A DNA stretch of 64,000 nucleotides from Actinomadura litoris (GCF_009733595.1 NZ_WOFH01000001.1:787232-851231); one strand, 5' to 3'; positions 49,501 to 58,624 are shown, numbered from the stretch's first letter. A program made the numbers and translations. Notes: a model not told the origin generated them from the letters alone.

Positions 49501-51514
49501 CGGTCGCGTCGGCGATGTCGAGGTCGCCGACGACCTCGGTGACGATCTCCAGGCCCTCGGCCTGCGCGGCCAGCCGCTCGTGCACGGGCGCGGCCGCGGC
49601 GACGGTGCCGATGCCCTCGGCCTGGGCGGTGAGCCGGTCGATCTCGGCGTGGTAGCCGGTGAAGGCGCCGTCGCCGCGCAGGAACGCGACCGCGCCCCGG
49701 CCGGTGTCGTCCTGGGCACCGGCGAGGGCGGACGCCAGCTCGTCGACGCGGTCGTGGTCGGCGTGGCGCAGCTCGCGCAGGGTCTCCAGACGGCCCCGGG
49801 CGCGACGCAGCTCGGCGAGCCTCGCGACCCAGGCGTCGGCGGTGCCCGGGTCCTGGTCCCGCACCAGCCGGATCAGTGCCGCGACCGTGCCGGCGGCCTC
49901 CTCGACCGCCTCGTGCGCCTGCGCGGTGAGCGCCTGGACGTTGCCGTACTCGGCCAGCACCTGGTCGGCGGTCGCACGGACCTGGGTGAGCGGGGCCAGC
50001 AGGTCCCCGAGCGCCCCGTCGCCCAGCCAGTGGTAGAGGTCGGCCGCGCGGACGCACGCGGCGATGAGCGCCTGGAACATCGCGGTGGACGGCGGCGTCT
50101 CCTCGGCCATCCGGGTCACCGCGAGGCAGTCGGAGATGCCCCGGACCAGGTCGGCGTTGCCGACGCGCTCCAGCGGTCCGGTGCCGACCGGCCGCGCGGC
50201 GGCGTGCGCGTCCGAGACGTACGGGGTCCGCCACACCTGCACGGGGTGGACGCGGGACGGCTCGTCGGACTGGGCGCGCAGCACGACGAGCGTGCCGTCG
50301 TCGAACAGCGAGTGGCCGTGGCAGGTGATCGGGGCGGCCACCTGCTCGCGGATCACGTTGTAGTGCAGCAGCAGCGACCGGCCGTCCTCGCGGGAATGGA
50401 ACACATACAGGACGTCCTCGCCGTTGGGCGAGCGGACGGACCGCTCGTACTCCAGCCCGGTGACCTCGGTGTCGAAGGTCTTGGCGGTCCCGGTGTCGAG
50501 GTAGTAGCCGCCGGGGAAGACGACGCCGCGGTCGTCCGGGAGCCGCCGGCACGCCTGCTCGATGCCGTCGAGCCGGACCACCTCCTTGGTGCGGGTGTTG
50601 AACACCAGGTGCCGCCAGGCGCTCTCGTTGTAGGGACGGATCCGCAGCAGGATCAGCGCGCCGACACGGGCATGGTGCACGTCGGCGTCGGCGAGGCTCT
50701 GCAACGGCTCGTCGACCGGCTCGGCGTGGATGCCGGCGTCCGTCCCGGTGTCGTCCTCGATCTTGACGGTGAGGGTGCCGCCGGTGGTCCCGACGAACAC
50801 CTCGCCCCCGATGGAGATGTGCGGGTGGCGGCCCTGGACGTGGTCCTCGCGGGTCGTCTCCGTCCAGGCGAAGTCGTGGGACGGCGGGAAGACGTGGTCG
50901 CGCTCCCCCCGGTTGTCCAGGTAGCGGACGGTGCCGTCGGCGTCCACCGACCAGCGGAGCACGCGGACGTCCTCCAGCCGCGGGCCGGTCTGGAAGACCG
51001 CCAGGAGCCGGCCGTCCAGCCGCCGAAGCTGGAGCAGCCGGGCCTGCCGGTAGTACCGGTACATCTCGGCGAAGTCCCGCTCGAACCGCGGATCGCGCAG
51101 CAGCCGTGGCGACGCGTCGGGCCCGGCCGCCGTGAAGGCGAAGCCGTCCCCGTCCCCGTCCCCGTCGCGGGCGAAGCGGTGCAGCGCGAAGACGTCGCCG
51201 ACGCCCGCCTCGGCCCTGAGCCCGGTGAGCGTGTTGTAGCCGAACAGCAGGAGCCCGCCGACCGGCACGAGGTCGCGGGGCACGCAGCCGTTCCCGGTGC
51301 GGATCCGCTCCGTCCCGAGCAGGCGCAGCTCGGTGCCGCCGAAGACCTCCACGCGCCAGGCGTTGAGCGCCTCGGCGCGCTCGGCCAGCTCGGCCGCGTG
51401 GCCCGCCAGGCGGGCGCGCAGCACCTCGTAGGTGCCGTGGTCGAGCCCGGTCCCGGCGTCATCGGACGCCTTCGCTTCGGTCACATCCGCTTCCCCGGCG
51501 GCGAGCCCGCTCAC
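46517..51514 (-). CDS. very large AAA ATPase (DNA repair ATPase-like), partner of flotillin
   Basis: GTG 51514 is preceded by GGAGGAGG at five to six bases. The 1,665-residue product has an N-terminal beta-rich region of about 480 residues (VPRDLVPVGGLLLFGYNTLT, WRHLVFNTRTKEVVRLDG). A long helical/coiled-coil middle spans ~480-1250 (ATADQVLAEYGNVQAL, LTAQAHEAVEEAAG). The AAA+ domain has Walker A LLLLSPPGYGKTTLIEYVAE near 1302, Walker B TNVLLYLDDIQHTSSELLQ near 1363 and sensor RFAVCMAGNPYTESGTRFQI. A helical C-terminus follows. Proteins of this type are annotated as DNA repair ATPases, but evidence for repair is thin. It is downstream of the flotillin gene by 85 bases on the same strand. Confidence 0.8.
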   Translation of the reverse strand: MSGLAAGEADVTEAKASDDAGTGLDHGTYEVLRARLAGHAAELAERAEALNAWRVEVFGGTELRLLGTERIRTGNGCVPRDLVPVGGLLLFGYNTLTGLRAEAGVGDVFALHRFARDGDGDGDGFAFTAAGPDASPRLLRDPRFERDFAEMYRYYRQARLLQLRRLDGRLLAVFQTGPRLEDVRVLRWSVDADGTVRYLDNRGERDHVFPPSHDFAWTETTREDHVQGRHPHISIGGEVFVGTTGGTLTVKIEDDTGTDAGIHAEPVDEPLQSLADADVHHARVGALILLRIRPYNESAWRHLVFNTRTKEVVRLDGIEQACRRLPDDRGVVFPGGYYLDTGTAKTFDTEVTGLEYERSVRSPNGEDVLYVFHSREDGRSLLLHYNVIREQVAAPITCHGHSLFDDGTLVVLRAQSDEPSRVHPVQVWRTPYVSDAHAAARPVGTGPLERVGNADLVRGISDCLAVTRMAEETPPSTAMFQALIAACVRAADLYHWLGDGALGDLLAPLTQVRATADQVLAEYGNVQALTAQAHEAVEEAAGTVAALIRLVRDQDPGTADAWVARLAELRRARGRLETLRELRHADHDRVDELASALAGAQDDTGRGAVAFLRGDGAFTGYHAEIDRLTAQAEGIGTVAAAAPVHERLAAQAEGLEIVTEVVGDLDIADATVRTAILERVGAVLAGVNRARALLDSRRRALLDTEGRAAFAAEHALLDQAVAGALTAADTPDRCDEQLGRLLLRVENLETRFAEFDDFLRQLEAKRTDLYEAFTARKQALLDERARHAGRLTESAERILAGVQRRAAAFTSPDEVNTYFTTDPSVARLHGVAAELRTLGDHVRAEELDGRVKAARQEAGRALRDRLDLYADGGDTLRLGRHRFAVNTRPAELTLVPHAGTMAFAVTGTDYRADVRDEPFQKTRPFWDQALVSETPRVYRAEYLAASILLDAEAGTGESSVAELHRAAATESGLSDLVRNIAATRYDEGYERGVHDHDATLVLTELLRLHAGAALLRYPAAARAAALLFWNHGTDEPARAAWTVRAASLAQARAAFGRTRAVDDLCAELNAAITAFCAALDLPSDALAGEYLFEELATSPAGFVTGPRARGLLRDFRAALGALSDALDHDLRSLGDDPASLPARHHLAEAWLDAATPDTDRLDHPEVIAMLLCGTSATRYDSDAELTATVTGLLGAHPRVTGRDLGLRLDETLARVRRFRGDHVPAYRAYQRHRTELISAEQRRLRLAEHRPAVLSAFVRNRLIDEVYLPLIGDNLAKQLGAAGTGKRTDQMGMLLLLSPPGYGKTTLIEYVAERLGLLMIKVSGPALGRSVTSLDPAGAPDATARREIEKINLAFELGTNVLLYLDDIQHTSSELLQKFIPLCDAQRRVEGTWNGRTRTYDLRGKRFAVCMAGNPYTESGTRFQIPDMLANRADVWNLGDVLSGRDDLFALSYVENALTSNPVLAPLSARDPGDPRLLVRLADGDPSARPDRLVHPYSRAELDQILSVLRGLLRARDVVLAVNRAYIASSAQNDASRTEPPFRLQGSYRNMNKLAERIVPAMNDDELDTLVDDHYAAEAQTLTGDAEANLLKLAELRGRATPEQAARWNEVKAAYRRSQALGGTTDDPVGRAVGALTLLTDRVAAVQTAIEQATQRPTPNGSLHS

Positions 51515-51599
51515 AGATCCTCCTCCAGTCGTTCCACCGGCGCCCCCGCCGGCCGTTCCGCATGCCCGGCGGGGGCCGCCGGGCTCAGCCGGTCATGGT

Positions 51600-53654
51600 T
51601 CAGTGCGTGGCCGCGTTGGCGGCCGGCCTGGGCATCCCGGTGAGGGGCGTATCCCCGAGCGACACCTCGGCGAGCGGCATCTCGGCGACGCCCAGGTGCC
51701 GGGCCGCCTCCAGCAGTTCGCGCATCTTGCCGGTGTCCGGGCCGCCGGACCCGATCAGCCGCATCAGCAGCGCCGACAGCGTCAGGTCCCGCACGCCCGC
51801 GGTGTCGAGCGAACCCAGCAGCCGCGCCATGTCGCCCGTGAAGCTCGCGGATCCGTCCAGCCACGGGCCGGCGAGCGTCTGAGCCACCTCGCTGTTCCGC
51901 ACGAACCCGTCCACGCCCTTGCCGAGCGCGATCGAGCCCATGAGGCGGTCGAGGAACACGCTCTCGCCGCCGACGATGCTGATGTCGGCCTGCTCCAGCC
52001 CGGTGGACAGCACGGCGGCCTGGGCCTCGGCGACCTGCCGCTGCGTGTCGATGCCGGCCAGCCGGACCTCCTTCTCCGCCTGGAGCCGCAGCCGGTACTC
52101 CTCGTGCCCGCGGCCGGCGTCGTCCAGGGCCGCCATCGCGGCCGCCTTCTCGGTGAGCCCCGCCGCCTCGGCCTTCGACCTCTCCCGGACGGCCGTGGCC
52201 TCGGCCAGCGCCTTCTCCTGGGTGACGGCGGCCTCGGCGCGGCCCACCTTCTCGATCGCCGCCGCGTCGCGCTCGCGCACCTGGACCGCGGCGAGCCCGG
52301 CCGCGGCGGCCTCCGCCCGCGCCCCCTCGGCCAGCCGGATCCGGGCGTCGGCGTCCAGCTCCGCGGCCTGCCGGCGGGCCTCGGCGAGCGTCAGCTCCTC
52401 GCGCGCCCGGTGGGCGGCCGCGGCCTCGGCCGCCTCGGCGGCCTTGATGTCCTTGACCAGGTTCTCCTGCGCCTCGGCCTCGGCACGGATGACCACGGCC
52501 TGGCGGGCGCGCTCGGCCTCCTCGACCGCGCGCAGCCGCTTGATGTCCTCCTCCTGCTCGGCGACGGTCCGCTCGACCGCGATCCGCTCCCGGATCACCT
52601 CGGCGATGTCCCGCTTCTGCCCCTCGACCTCCTTGTCCGCCGCGATCCGGGTCAGCTCGGTCTCCCGCTCGCGGGCGATGACCTCCAGCAACCGGTCCTT
52701 CTCGATCCGCTCGCTCTCGATCGCGATGACCCGCTCCCGGTTCTTCTCCGCGACCGCGATCTCGCGGGACTTGTTCTCCTGCTGGACGCCGAGCTGCTCG
52801 TCGGTGCGCAGGTGCGCCGCCTGGGCGCGCAGCCGCTCCTCGGCCTGCACGCGCTGGGTCTCGGCTTCCTCGCGGGCCCGCACCGTCTCGATCTCCCGCC
52901 GCTGCTTGAGCTCGGCGTCCGCCTGGCGGCGCTCCAGCTCCAGGATCGCCTCCCGCGCCTCCACGTCCTGGCGGGCGATCTCCTTCTCCTCGTTGCGCGC
53001 GTGCTCGTTGGTGCGCACGTGCTGGATCGCGGTCAGCTCGGTGATCTTGCGGATGCCCTGGGCGTCCAGGATGTTGCTCTTGTCCAGCGACAGCAGCGAC
53101 GTCTGCTCCAGGTGGTCGATCGCGGCGTCCTCCAGGCTGTAGCCGTTCAGGTCGGTGCCGATCACCTCGATGATGTGGTCGCGGAACTCGTTGCGGCGGG
53201 TGTAGAGGTCCTCGAAGTCCAGGTGCTTGCCGACGGTCTTGAGCGCCTCGGAGAACTTGGCGGCGAACAGCTCCTGCATCGTCGTCTGGTCGCTGGCGCG
53301 GGCCGTGCCGATCGCCTGGGCCACCTTCTTGACGTCCTCGACGGTCTTGTTGACCCGCACGAAGAACGTGATGCGGATATCGGCCCGGATGTTGTCCTTG
53401 CAGATCAGGCCGTCCCTGCCGGTCCGCTCGATCTCGATGGTCTTCACCGAGATGTCCATCATCTCGGCCTTGTGCAGCACCGGCAGCACGACCGCGCCGG
53501 TGAAGGTGACGTCCACCTTCTTGAGCTTGGAGACGATCATCGCCCGGCCCTGTTCGACCTTGCGGAACAGCCGGGACACCATCAGCACCAGGCCGAGGGC
53601 GATGAGCAGGGCCACGGCGAGGAGCACGCCGAGCCCGATCGTGATGACATCCAT
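51600..53654 (-). CDS. flotillin/YqiK-type SPFH protein
   Basis: This 684-residue protein has an N-terminal membrane anchor (IGLGVLLAVALLIALGLVLM). The SPFH/band-7 domain (~30-220) includes VDVTFTGAVVLPVLHKAEMM, RADIRITFFVRVNKTVEDV and LEDAAIDHLEQTSLLSLDKS. A coiled-coil flotillin domain rich in Ala, Glu and Arg follows (~240-560, with AEAAGLTEKAAAMAALDDA). The C-terminal ~120 residues are globular (DISIVGGESVFLDRLMGSIA). Flotillins oligomerise into membrane rafts or cages. The ATG 53654 start has AGGGA six bases upstream. The gene follows the YqiJ-like gene by 48 bases, as in YqiJK pairs. Confidence 0.92.
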   Translation of the reverse strand: MDVITIGLGVLLAVALLIALGLVLMVSRLFRKVEQGRAMIVSKLKKVDVTFTGAVVLPVLHKAEMMDISVKTIEIERTGRDGLICKDNIRADIRITFFVRVNKTVEDVKKVAQAIGTARASDQTTMQELFAAKFSEALKTVGKHLDFEDLYTRRNEFRDHIIEVIGTDLNGYSLEDAAIDHLEQTSLLSLDKSNILDAQGIRKITELTAIQHVRTNEHARNEEKEIARQDVEAREAILELERRQADAELKQRREIETVRAREEAETQRVQAEERLRAQAAHLRTDEQLGVQQENKSREIAVAEKNRERVIAIESERIEKDRLLEVIARERETELTRIAADKEVEGQKRDIAEVIRERIAVERTVAEQEEDIKRLRAVEEAERARQAVVIRAEAEAQENLVKDIKAAEAAEAAAAHRAREELTLAEARRQAAELDADARIRLAEGARAEAAAAGLAAVQVRERDAAAIEKVGRAEAAVTQEKALAEATAVRERSKAEAAGLTEKAAAMAALDDAGRGHEEYRLRLQAEKEVRLAGIDTQRQVAEAQAAVLSTGLEQADISIVGGESVFLDRLMGSIALGKGVDGFVRNSEVAQTLAGPWLDGSASFTGDMARLLGSLDTAGVRDLTLSALLMRLIGSGGPDTGKMRELLEAARHLGVAEMPLAEVSLGDTPLTGMPRPAANAATH

Positions 53655-53702
53655 CGAGATCCCTGTCTAGGAGGAGGAGAGACGCGGGGAGGGGCGTGCG
53701 GA

Positions 53703-54389
53703 TCAAGAGCGCGGATGGTCCGGGGCCATCGCCGCGTCGTACGGCATGACCCAGAAGAACCCGCCCGCCGCGTCGAAATCGAAGATCAGCGCGGTGCTGC
53801 CGAAGGTGAGGGCGGTGCCGTCCGCCGCGCCCGCCACGGGAACGTCCGCCGCGGGCCGCCTGACCTGGACGGTCGCGGTGGACCCGTCGGCCGCGGCGAC
53901 CTCGGCTTGGCCGAAGTCCGGCCCCACCCGTCCCGTGCGGACGACGCACGTCCGGCCCACGAAGTCGCGCAGCGAGGTCTCCGCCCCGCCGCGGAAGACC
54001 CGGCGCAAGGGCAGGACGGCCAGCCGTGTCCCCAGCCAGGCACTCGCCGACGCCACCACCAGCACCGCGAGCGAGAGCACGACGCGCGCGGCGGTTCCGC
54101 CGATGCCGCCGAGCAGCGCCGAGCCCGCCAGGCTGACGAACCACGCCAGCGAGACCAGCGACGACACCGCCACCGTCGCCGGGACGCCGTCGAGCCCTCC
54201 CGCCACCAGCAGCCCGCCGAAGCCGCCGTCCGCACCGCCGGCACCGGCCCCCGTGTCGGTGCCGGCGTCGAGGAGGTCGACCCCGAGGCCGCCGAGCAGC
54301 ACCAGCGCCCAGTACCCGGCGACCACCGCCAGAGAAAAGCTGAAAAGTACCGTCGGAAAACCGAGCGCGGCGTCAATGAACTCGCCCAT
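53703..54389 (-). CDS. YqiJ/NfeD-like membrane protein with OB-fold C-terminus
   Basis: This 228-residue protein has three or four membrane helices (VLFSFSLAVVAGYWALVLLG, VAVSSLVSLAWFVSLAGSAL, VVLSLAVLVVASASAWLGTR). A C-terminal OB-fold-like beta domain follows (SLRDFVGRTCVVRTGRVGPD, FGQAEVAAADGSTATVQVR, LIFDFDAAGGFFWVMPYDA). The layout matches YqiJ/DUF1449 and NfeD-like partners that sit next to flotillin genes. It is first in the operon YqiJ-like, flotillin, AAA ATPase. Confidence 0.82.
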   Translation of the reverse strand: MGEFIDAALGFPTVLFSFSLAVVAGYWALVLLGGLGVDLLDAGTDTGAGAGGADGGFGGLLVAGGLDGVPATVAVSSLVSLAWFVSLAGSALLGGIGGTAARVVLSLAVLVVASASAWLGTRLAVLPLRRVFRGGAETSLRDFVGRTCVVRTGRVGPDFGQAEVAAADGSTATVQVRRPAADVPVAGAADGTALTFGSTALIFDFDAAGGFFWVMPYDAAMAPDHPRS

Positions 54390-54798
54390 GTGAATGCACG
54401 CCTTCGCGTCGAGGCCATGACCGATCAGACCGCCGCACCCTGTGCGTGGCCGACAAAGAAGAGAAAGGGAAAGCGCGGCTCAGCCGAGCGCGACGGCGCG
54501 CCGAGGCTCAGCTATCGGGGAACGCCGCCGCCCAGAAGATGACACGAAGGCCGACGCGCATGGCCGTGACCTCGGCCGTCGACTTGGGGGAACGTAGCGC
54601 GGTGAAATGGTTGCGGGGCGTCATCCGACCTCCTGATGGGAGACGTATCCTGTCTCGCCGACCAGGCTTCCCGGCACACCAAGGGTTACTTTAGCGCATT
54701 CTTTACGTCCAGGAAAAGCCCTTTCCCGGCTTTCCCGCCGCCGGCGAAAGCGCACGCTGCGGGCCGCGCACCAGCGGGTGCCGCCCGCCGTCGCCGGA
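54390..54798. other. intergenic region upstream of the flotillin operon
   Basis: About 410 bases between the YqiJ-like start and the sigma factor stop. The 54685-54715 part is AT-richer and may hold the operon promoter; no convincing hexamer pair was identified. A plus-strand frame at 54446-54694 (82 codons, very Arg/Lys-rich) has no ribosome site and is not called. Confidence 0.5.
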
Positions 54799-55752
54799 TC
54801 ACCACCGGGCGATGAGCGGTGAGCCCGGTTCGCTCCGCCGCCAGACCTCGGTGAGGCGGACGAGGCGGGCGGGGGCGGCGATCCCGTGCACGGACGCGAT
54901 CCTGCCGTCGGCGATGTCGAACGCCACGGCGCCGACGACCCCGTCGCCGAGCACGAAGAGGACGGCGGGGCCGCCGTTGACGAGCGCGTAGTGGATGGCG
55001 GGGGCGCCGCCGACGAAACGCCGTTTCGCGTCCGTGGGTTTGAAGCCGGCCCGTGCGAGGGCGGCGATCCGCAGCGGGGAGTCGTACCGGTGCGGCCGCC
55101 CGGTCAGCCCGGCGCCGTCGGAGATCGCGGTCGCGTCGTCGGTCAGCAGCGCCACCAGCCGTTCGGTGCGGCCCGAGGAAGCGGCCGCGAGGAACTCCTC
55201 GACGATCCGGCGGGCGGACGCCGGGTCCACCCCGCCGCCGTGCCGGCGCGCGGCGGTGATCCGGCGCCGGGCCCGGTGGAGGTGCTGCTGGCTCGCGGAC
55301 TCGGTGATCTCCAGGATCTCGGCGATCTCGGCGTGGCCGTAGGAGAACGCCTCGCGGAGGAGGTAGACGGCCCGCTCCAGAGGCGACAGGCGCTCCATGA
55401 GGGTCAGCACGGCCAGGGAGACCGATTCGCGTTGCTCGAACGTGTCGGCCGGGCCGAGCATCGGGTCGCCGTCGAGGAGCGGTTCGGGCATCCAGGCGCC
55501 GGCGGCGCGTTCGCGGCGGGCCCGCGCCGAGCGGAGCCGGTCGAGGCACAGGTTGGTGACGACCTTGGTCAGCCACGCCTCCGGCACCTCGATCCGCCCC
55601 CGGTCGGCGGCCTGCCAGTGCAGGAACGCGTCCTGGACGGCGTCCTCGGCGTCGGCGGCGGAGCCCAGCAGCCGGTACGCCAGCGAGGCCAGCCGGTTCC
55701 GGCTGGCCTCGAACCGGGTGGTGTCGAAGCGATCGGTGGCGGTGCCGTCCAC
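54799..55752 (-). CDS. SigJ-type ECF sigma factor with SnoaL-like C-terminal domain
   Basis: I use GTG 55752 (another GTG at 55761). The ~317-residue product starts DRFDTTRFEASRNRLASLAY. Sigma region 2 is RLLGSAADAEDAVQDAFLHW, with VPEAWLTKVVTNLCLDRLRS. Region 4 is LSPLERAVYLLREAFSYGHA, then EIAEILEITESASQQHLHRA. A SnoaL-like domain follows (RIVEEFLAAASSGRTERLVA, LLTDDATAISDGAGLTGR, VAFDIADGRIASVHGI). This is the ECF41/SigJ architecture, where the C-terminal domain modulates sigma activity and no anti-sigma is needed. It lies 110 bases downstream of the broken MFS gene, so the exporter may be its former target. Confidence 0.92.
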   Translation of the reverse strand: MDGTATDRFDTTRFEASRNRLASLAYRLLGSAADAEDAVQDAFLHWQAADRGRIEVPEAWLTKVVTNLCLDRLRSARARRERAAGAWMPEPLLDGDPMLGPADTFEQRESVSLAVLTLMERLSPLERAVYLLREAFSYGHAEIAEILEITESASQQHLHRARRRITAARRHGGGVDPASARRIVEEFLAAASSGRTERLVALLTDDATAISDGAGLTGRPHRYDSPLRIAALARAGFKPTDAKRRFVGGAPAIHYALVNGGPAVLFVLGDGVVGAVAFDIADGRIASVHGIAAPARLVRLTEVWRRSEPGSPLIARW

Positions 55753-55862
55753 ACGGACCACCCTAGGCGGCTGATTCGGGACGCCCGCCGATTCCCCCGA
55801 GACTCCGCGTGGACCCGGCGAGACCGGACGAGGCCCCGCGGGCGGCGCCGCTCCGTGCCCGT

Positions 55863-57447
55863 TCACGTGCGGATGACCACCCGCTCCTCCGCCTCGTCCG
55901 GCGCGGCCGCGGGGGCGGCGTCCTCCGGGCCGCGGAGGACGATGCAGACGAGCAGCACGCCCATGACGGCGACGCCGATCCACATGGCCTGCTGCCATCC
56001 GTCGACGTAGGACCGCCTCGCGGCGTCGATCAGGTCCCGCGCGTACGGACCCGCGCCGCCCGACGCCTGGACGGCGTTGGCGATGCCCTCCCGGGCGGCG
56101 TCCGCGGGCCCTTGGGGGACGCCCCGCAACCGGTCGTCGATGGCGTCGCGGTACCCGGCCGAAAGGAGCGCGCCGAGCATGGCGACGCCGAGCGCGGTCC
56201 CGAACTCGCGGGTGACGTCGTTGAGGGCGGAGGCGACGCCCTGCTTGTGGCGCGGCAGCGAGCGGGTGATGGCCTCGGTGGAGGGCACCATGGAAAGGCC
56301 CATGCCGAGACCCATGACGAGGATGCCGGGCAGAATCGACCGGTAGCCGTCCTCGACGGAGACGAACAGGGCCATGAGCGCCAGGCCGACGCCGGTCAGC
56401 CCGATCCCCGCGGTCATGGTCGCGCGGGGGCCGACGCGCCCGGCGAGCCTGGGCCAGGCCGGAGGCCGTCATCATCGCGGCCGCCATGGGCATCAGCGCC
56501 GCCGCGGACAGCAGCGCCGACCAGCCGACCACGGCCTGGAGGAACGGGAACAGGACAACGAAGACGCCCGCCTGGACCCCGAAGACCATCACGAGCGTGA
56601 TCGAGCCGACGGCCAGACCGCGCTCACCGAACAGCCGCACGTCCAGCAGCGCGGCGTCCCGGCGGCGCCGTTCCCAGACCACGAAGGCGGCCGCGGCGAC
56701 GAGGCCGACGGCGAGGCCGACCAGCGTCGCGGGCGCGGTCCAGCCGCGCCGCGGGCCCTCCTGCAAGGCGAAGATGAGGGCGGCCACGGCGACGACGGAC
56801 ACCAGCGCGCCGACGGTGTCGAAGGCGTGGCCGGAGCGCTCGTGGGAGTTGGGAACCGACGTCAGCGTCAGGGCCAGGGCCACGACGACCAGCGCTACGG
56901 GCAGGACGAACTGCCAGCGCCAGTCGGCGACGTCGACGAGAAGGGCGGACAGGAACATGCCGAGGATGCCGCCGCCTCCGGCGACGCCCGTCCATACGCC
57001 GATCGCCTTGCCGCGCTGCTCCTCGGGGAAGGTGGAGGTGATGACGGCCAGGGTGATGGGCATGATCGTCGCCGCGCCGACCCCGCCGGCCACGCGCGCG
57101 GCGAGCATGACCTCCGCGGACGGGGCCAGTCCCGCCGCGACGCTCGCGACGCCGAAGACGGCCAGCCCGGTGACCAGCGTCGGCTTGCGGCCCAGGCGGT
57201 CACCGATCGCGCCGAGCGGCAGCAGCAGCGCCGACAGCGTGAGCGTGTAGACGTTGATGATCCACAGGACCGTGTCCTGCGAGGTGTCGAAGTCGACCGC
57301 CATGTGCGTCTGGGCGACGTTCAGCCCGGACACCGACGCGATGACGGCCATGAGCGCCATCGAGACGGCGATCAGGATCGCGCGCAACTGACGCGCGTCC
57401 GGTGCGGCCCCGTCGGCGGGTGCCGTCCGCGGAGGGTTCGTGACCAT
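55863..57447 (-). pseudogene. MFS (DHA2/EmrB-type) exporter split by one frameshift
   Basis: ATG 57447 follows AGAGGA at five bases. The N-terminal part has many membrane helices (RAILIAVSMALMAVIASVSG, VLWIINVYTLTLSALLLPLG, IGDRLGRKPTLVTGLAVFG) and continues to AALMPMAAAMMTASGLAQ. There the frame shifts near 56449. The rest continues in another frame as LAGRVGPRATMTAGIGLTGV, then PGILVMGLGMGLSMVPSTEA and SALNDVTREFGTALGVAMLG to the stop at 55863. Comparison with the family suggests loss of two bases (or gain of one) after the GLAQ codons. The lesion is a single one and both halves are otherwise intact, so it is either a recent pseudogene or a sequencing error. Confidence 0.85.
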
Positions 57448-57835
57448 GGATTCCTCTCCAGAAGGGCATGCGGCATCAGCGCCGGAGCAGGTCCGGTCGC
57501 CGGGTGAAAGGGGTTGCGGGCCCTCGCCCGCCACGTCGGATGGTGGTGAGGCCCTGCGTCACGGCGAGGGCCGCGTCGGTGTCGGTGCCGTCCAGCTCCT
57601 GTCGGTTCGCTTGCTCTCGTGAGTTGAGCGGAACAGCGCCCCGATTCCTGACAGAACCGACATGTGGCATGGACCACAGCGCAGCGGGAGCACCTCCCAG
57701 CAAACCCCATGAGGCCGCAGGGCCAGGGGCAGGAGTTCATCCCCCGGACGCACCGGCACGTCACAGGTGCTGGGGACGGCAAGGATGTCCACCGAAAGCT
57801 TCGCGCCGACGGTCTTGGTGAGCCTCGCGCGGAAA
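57448..57835. other. stretch between the MFS start and the HTH protein, with one doubtful small frame
   Basis: On the minus strand a frame ending at 57559 reads VDILAVPSTCDVPVRPGDEL, LPLALRPHGVCWEVLPLR and CGPCHMSVLSGIGALF, which looks more protein-like than a typical antisense shadow. The only candidate start is GTG 57792 (77 codons), without a ribosome site. I list it as a possible small gene only. The MFS promoter should also lie here. Confidence 0.3.
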
Positions 57836-58624
57836 TCAGGCGCAGGAGGGTTTGAGTTTCGCCTGCATGACGTAGCCGGATAGGTGCCGGGACGGGATGG
57901 TGCCGTAGTAGCGGTAGCGGCGGGGGGCATGCTCTTCCGGGATTTCCCGGAAGAAGGTGTCGCCGGGGATCGACCGTCCGACCAGGTCGCCGTCCTCGTC
58001 GAGGACATCGGCCGCCTGCTCGACCTCGTATCGGTTCGGCCGGCAACCGGCGGTCGGGGCGGTTTCCGGTGTCGAGCGTGCGGCGTGCCGGCTCCCGAAG
58101 ATCCCGCCGAGGGCCGAGGCGGCGATGATCGTGGCTACCCCCGCGAGGACGGTCCAGCGCGCCCCGACCCGCGTTCTCTGGACCCGCCGCGTCACATCGG
58201 ACGTCACATCGGACGTCTCATGTCGCCGGTTCACACCTGGCACGGTCTGGTCCCGGCCGTGCTCCGCGAGTTCCCCGGGGCCGTCGAGGTCCGGGTCATC
58301 GGGCAGGGAGACGGCGCCTCGAACGTGTTGATCAGCGTCCGCGGGTCCGCTCTGGTCCACGGGGGCGCCCAGGAACGCGGCCAGGAACTCCTCTCGCTCG
58401 CCCGGCCTCCACAGATCTCGCGCGTCCGCGGCAGCGACCATTAGGTGCAGGTTCGTCGCAGATACCGGCTTCCCATGCAAATAACGCCCCAACGCGGACT
58501 TCGACACACCGAGCACGTTCGCCTGCGCCACCAGGGTACTTTTCCCTGTCCGCTGTACCAGTTGCCGCATCAACTTTCTGCGCCGCTCAGCATCCATCGG
58601 CCCCGATGAGTGGGTCCCGGTCAT
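57836..58624 (-). CDS. HTH protein with one transmembrane segment
   Basis: This 262-residue product has an N-terminal helix-turn-helix (RRKLMRQLVQRTGKSTLVAQ, ANVLGVSKSALGRYLHGKPV). A long polar linker follows, then one transmembrane segment (WTVLAGVATIIAASALGGIF). An external C-terminal domain of about 80 residues (CRPNRYEVEQAADVLDEDGD, RRYRYYGTIPSRHLSGYVM) has two cysteines and resembles an SH3-like beta domain. The layout suggests a membrane-tethered DNA-binding sensor. It diverges from the secreted SH3-like protein gene, whose C-terminal region has a similar character. The start at ATG 58624 has only a weak ribosome site. Confidence 0.72.
   Translation of the reverse strand: MTGTHSSGPMDAERRRKLMRQLVQRTGKSTLVAQANVLGVSKSALGRYLHGKPVSATNLHLMVAAADARDLWRPGEREEFLAAFLGAPVDQSGPADADQHVRGAVSLPDDPDLDGPGELAEHGRDQTVPGVNRRHETSDVTSDVTRRVQRTRVGARWTVLAGVATIIAASALGGIFGSRHAARSTPETAPTAGCRPNRYEVEQAADVLDEDGDLVGRSIPGDTFFREIPEEHAPRRYRYYGTIPSRHLSGYVMQAKLKPSCA

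Noticed and set aside
48527..54542. Two ~1,037-codon plus-strand frames opposite the large ATPase and flotillin
   Set aside because: Antisense to the ATPase and to the Ala/Glu/Arg-rich coiled coil, which forces open complementary frames.
54446..54694. 82-codon plus-strand frame upstream of the flotillin operon
   Set aside because: No ribosome site, Arg/Lys-rich random-like composition, no recognisable motif.
54799..57534. Apparent 911-residue MFS-sigma factor fusion
   Set aside because: The middle part is out-of-frame MFS sequence; the MFS C-terminus is in another frame and the sigma factor starts separately near 55752.
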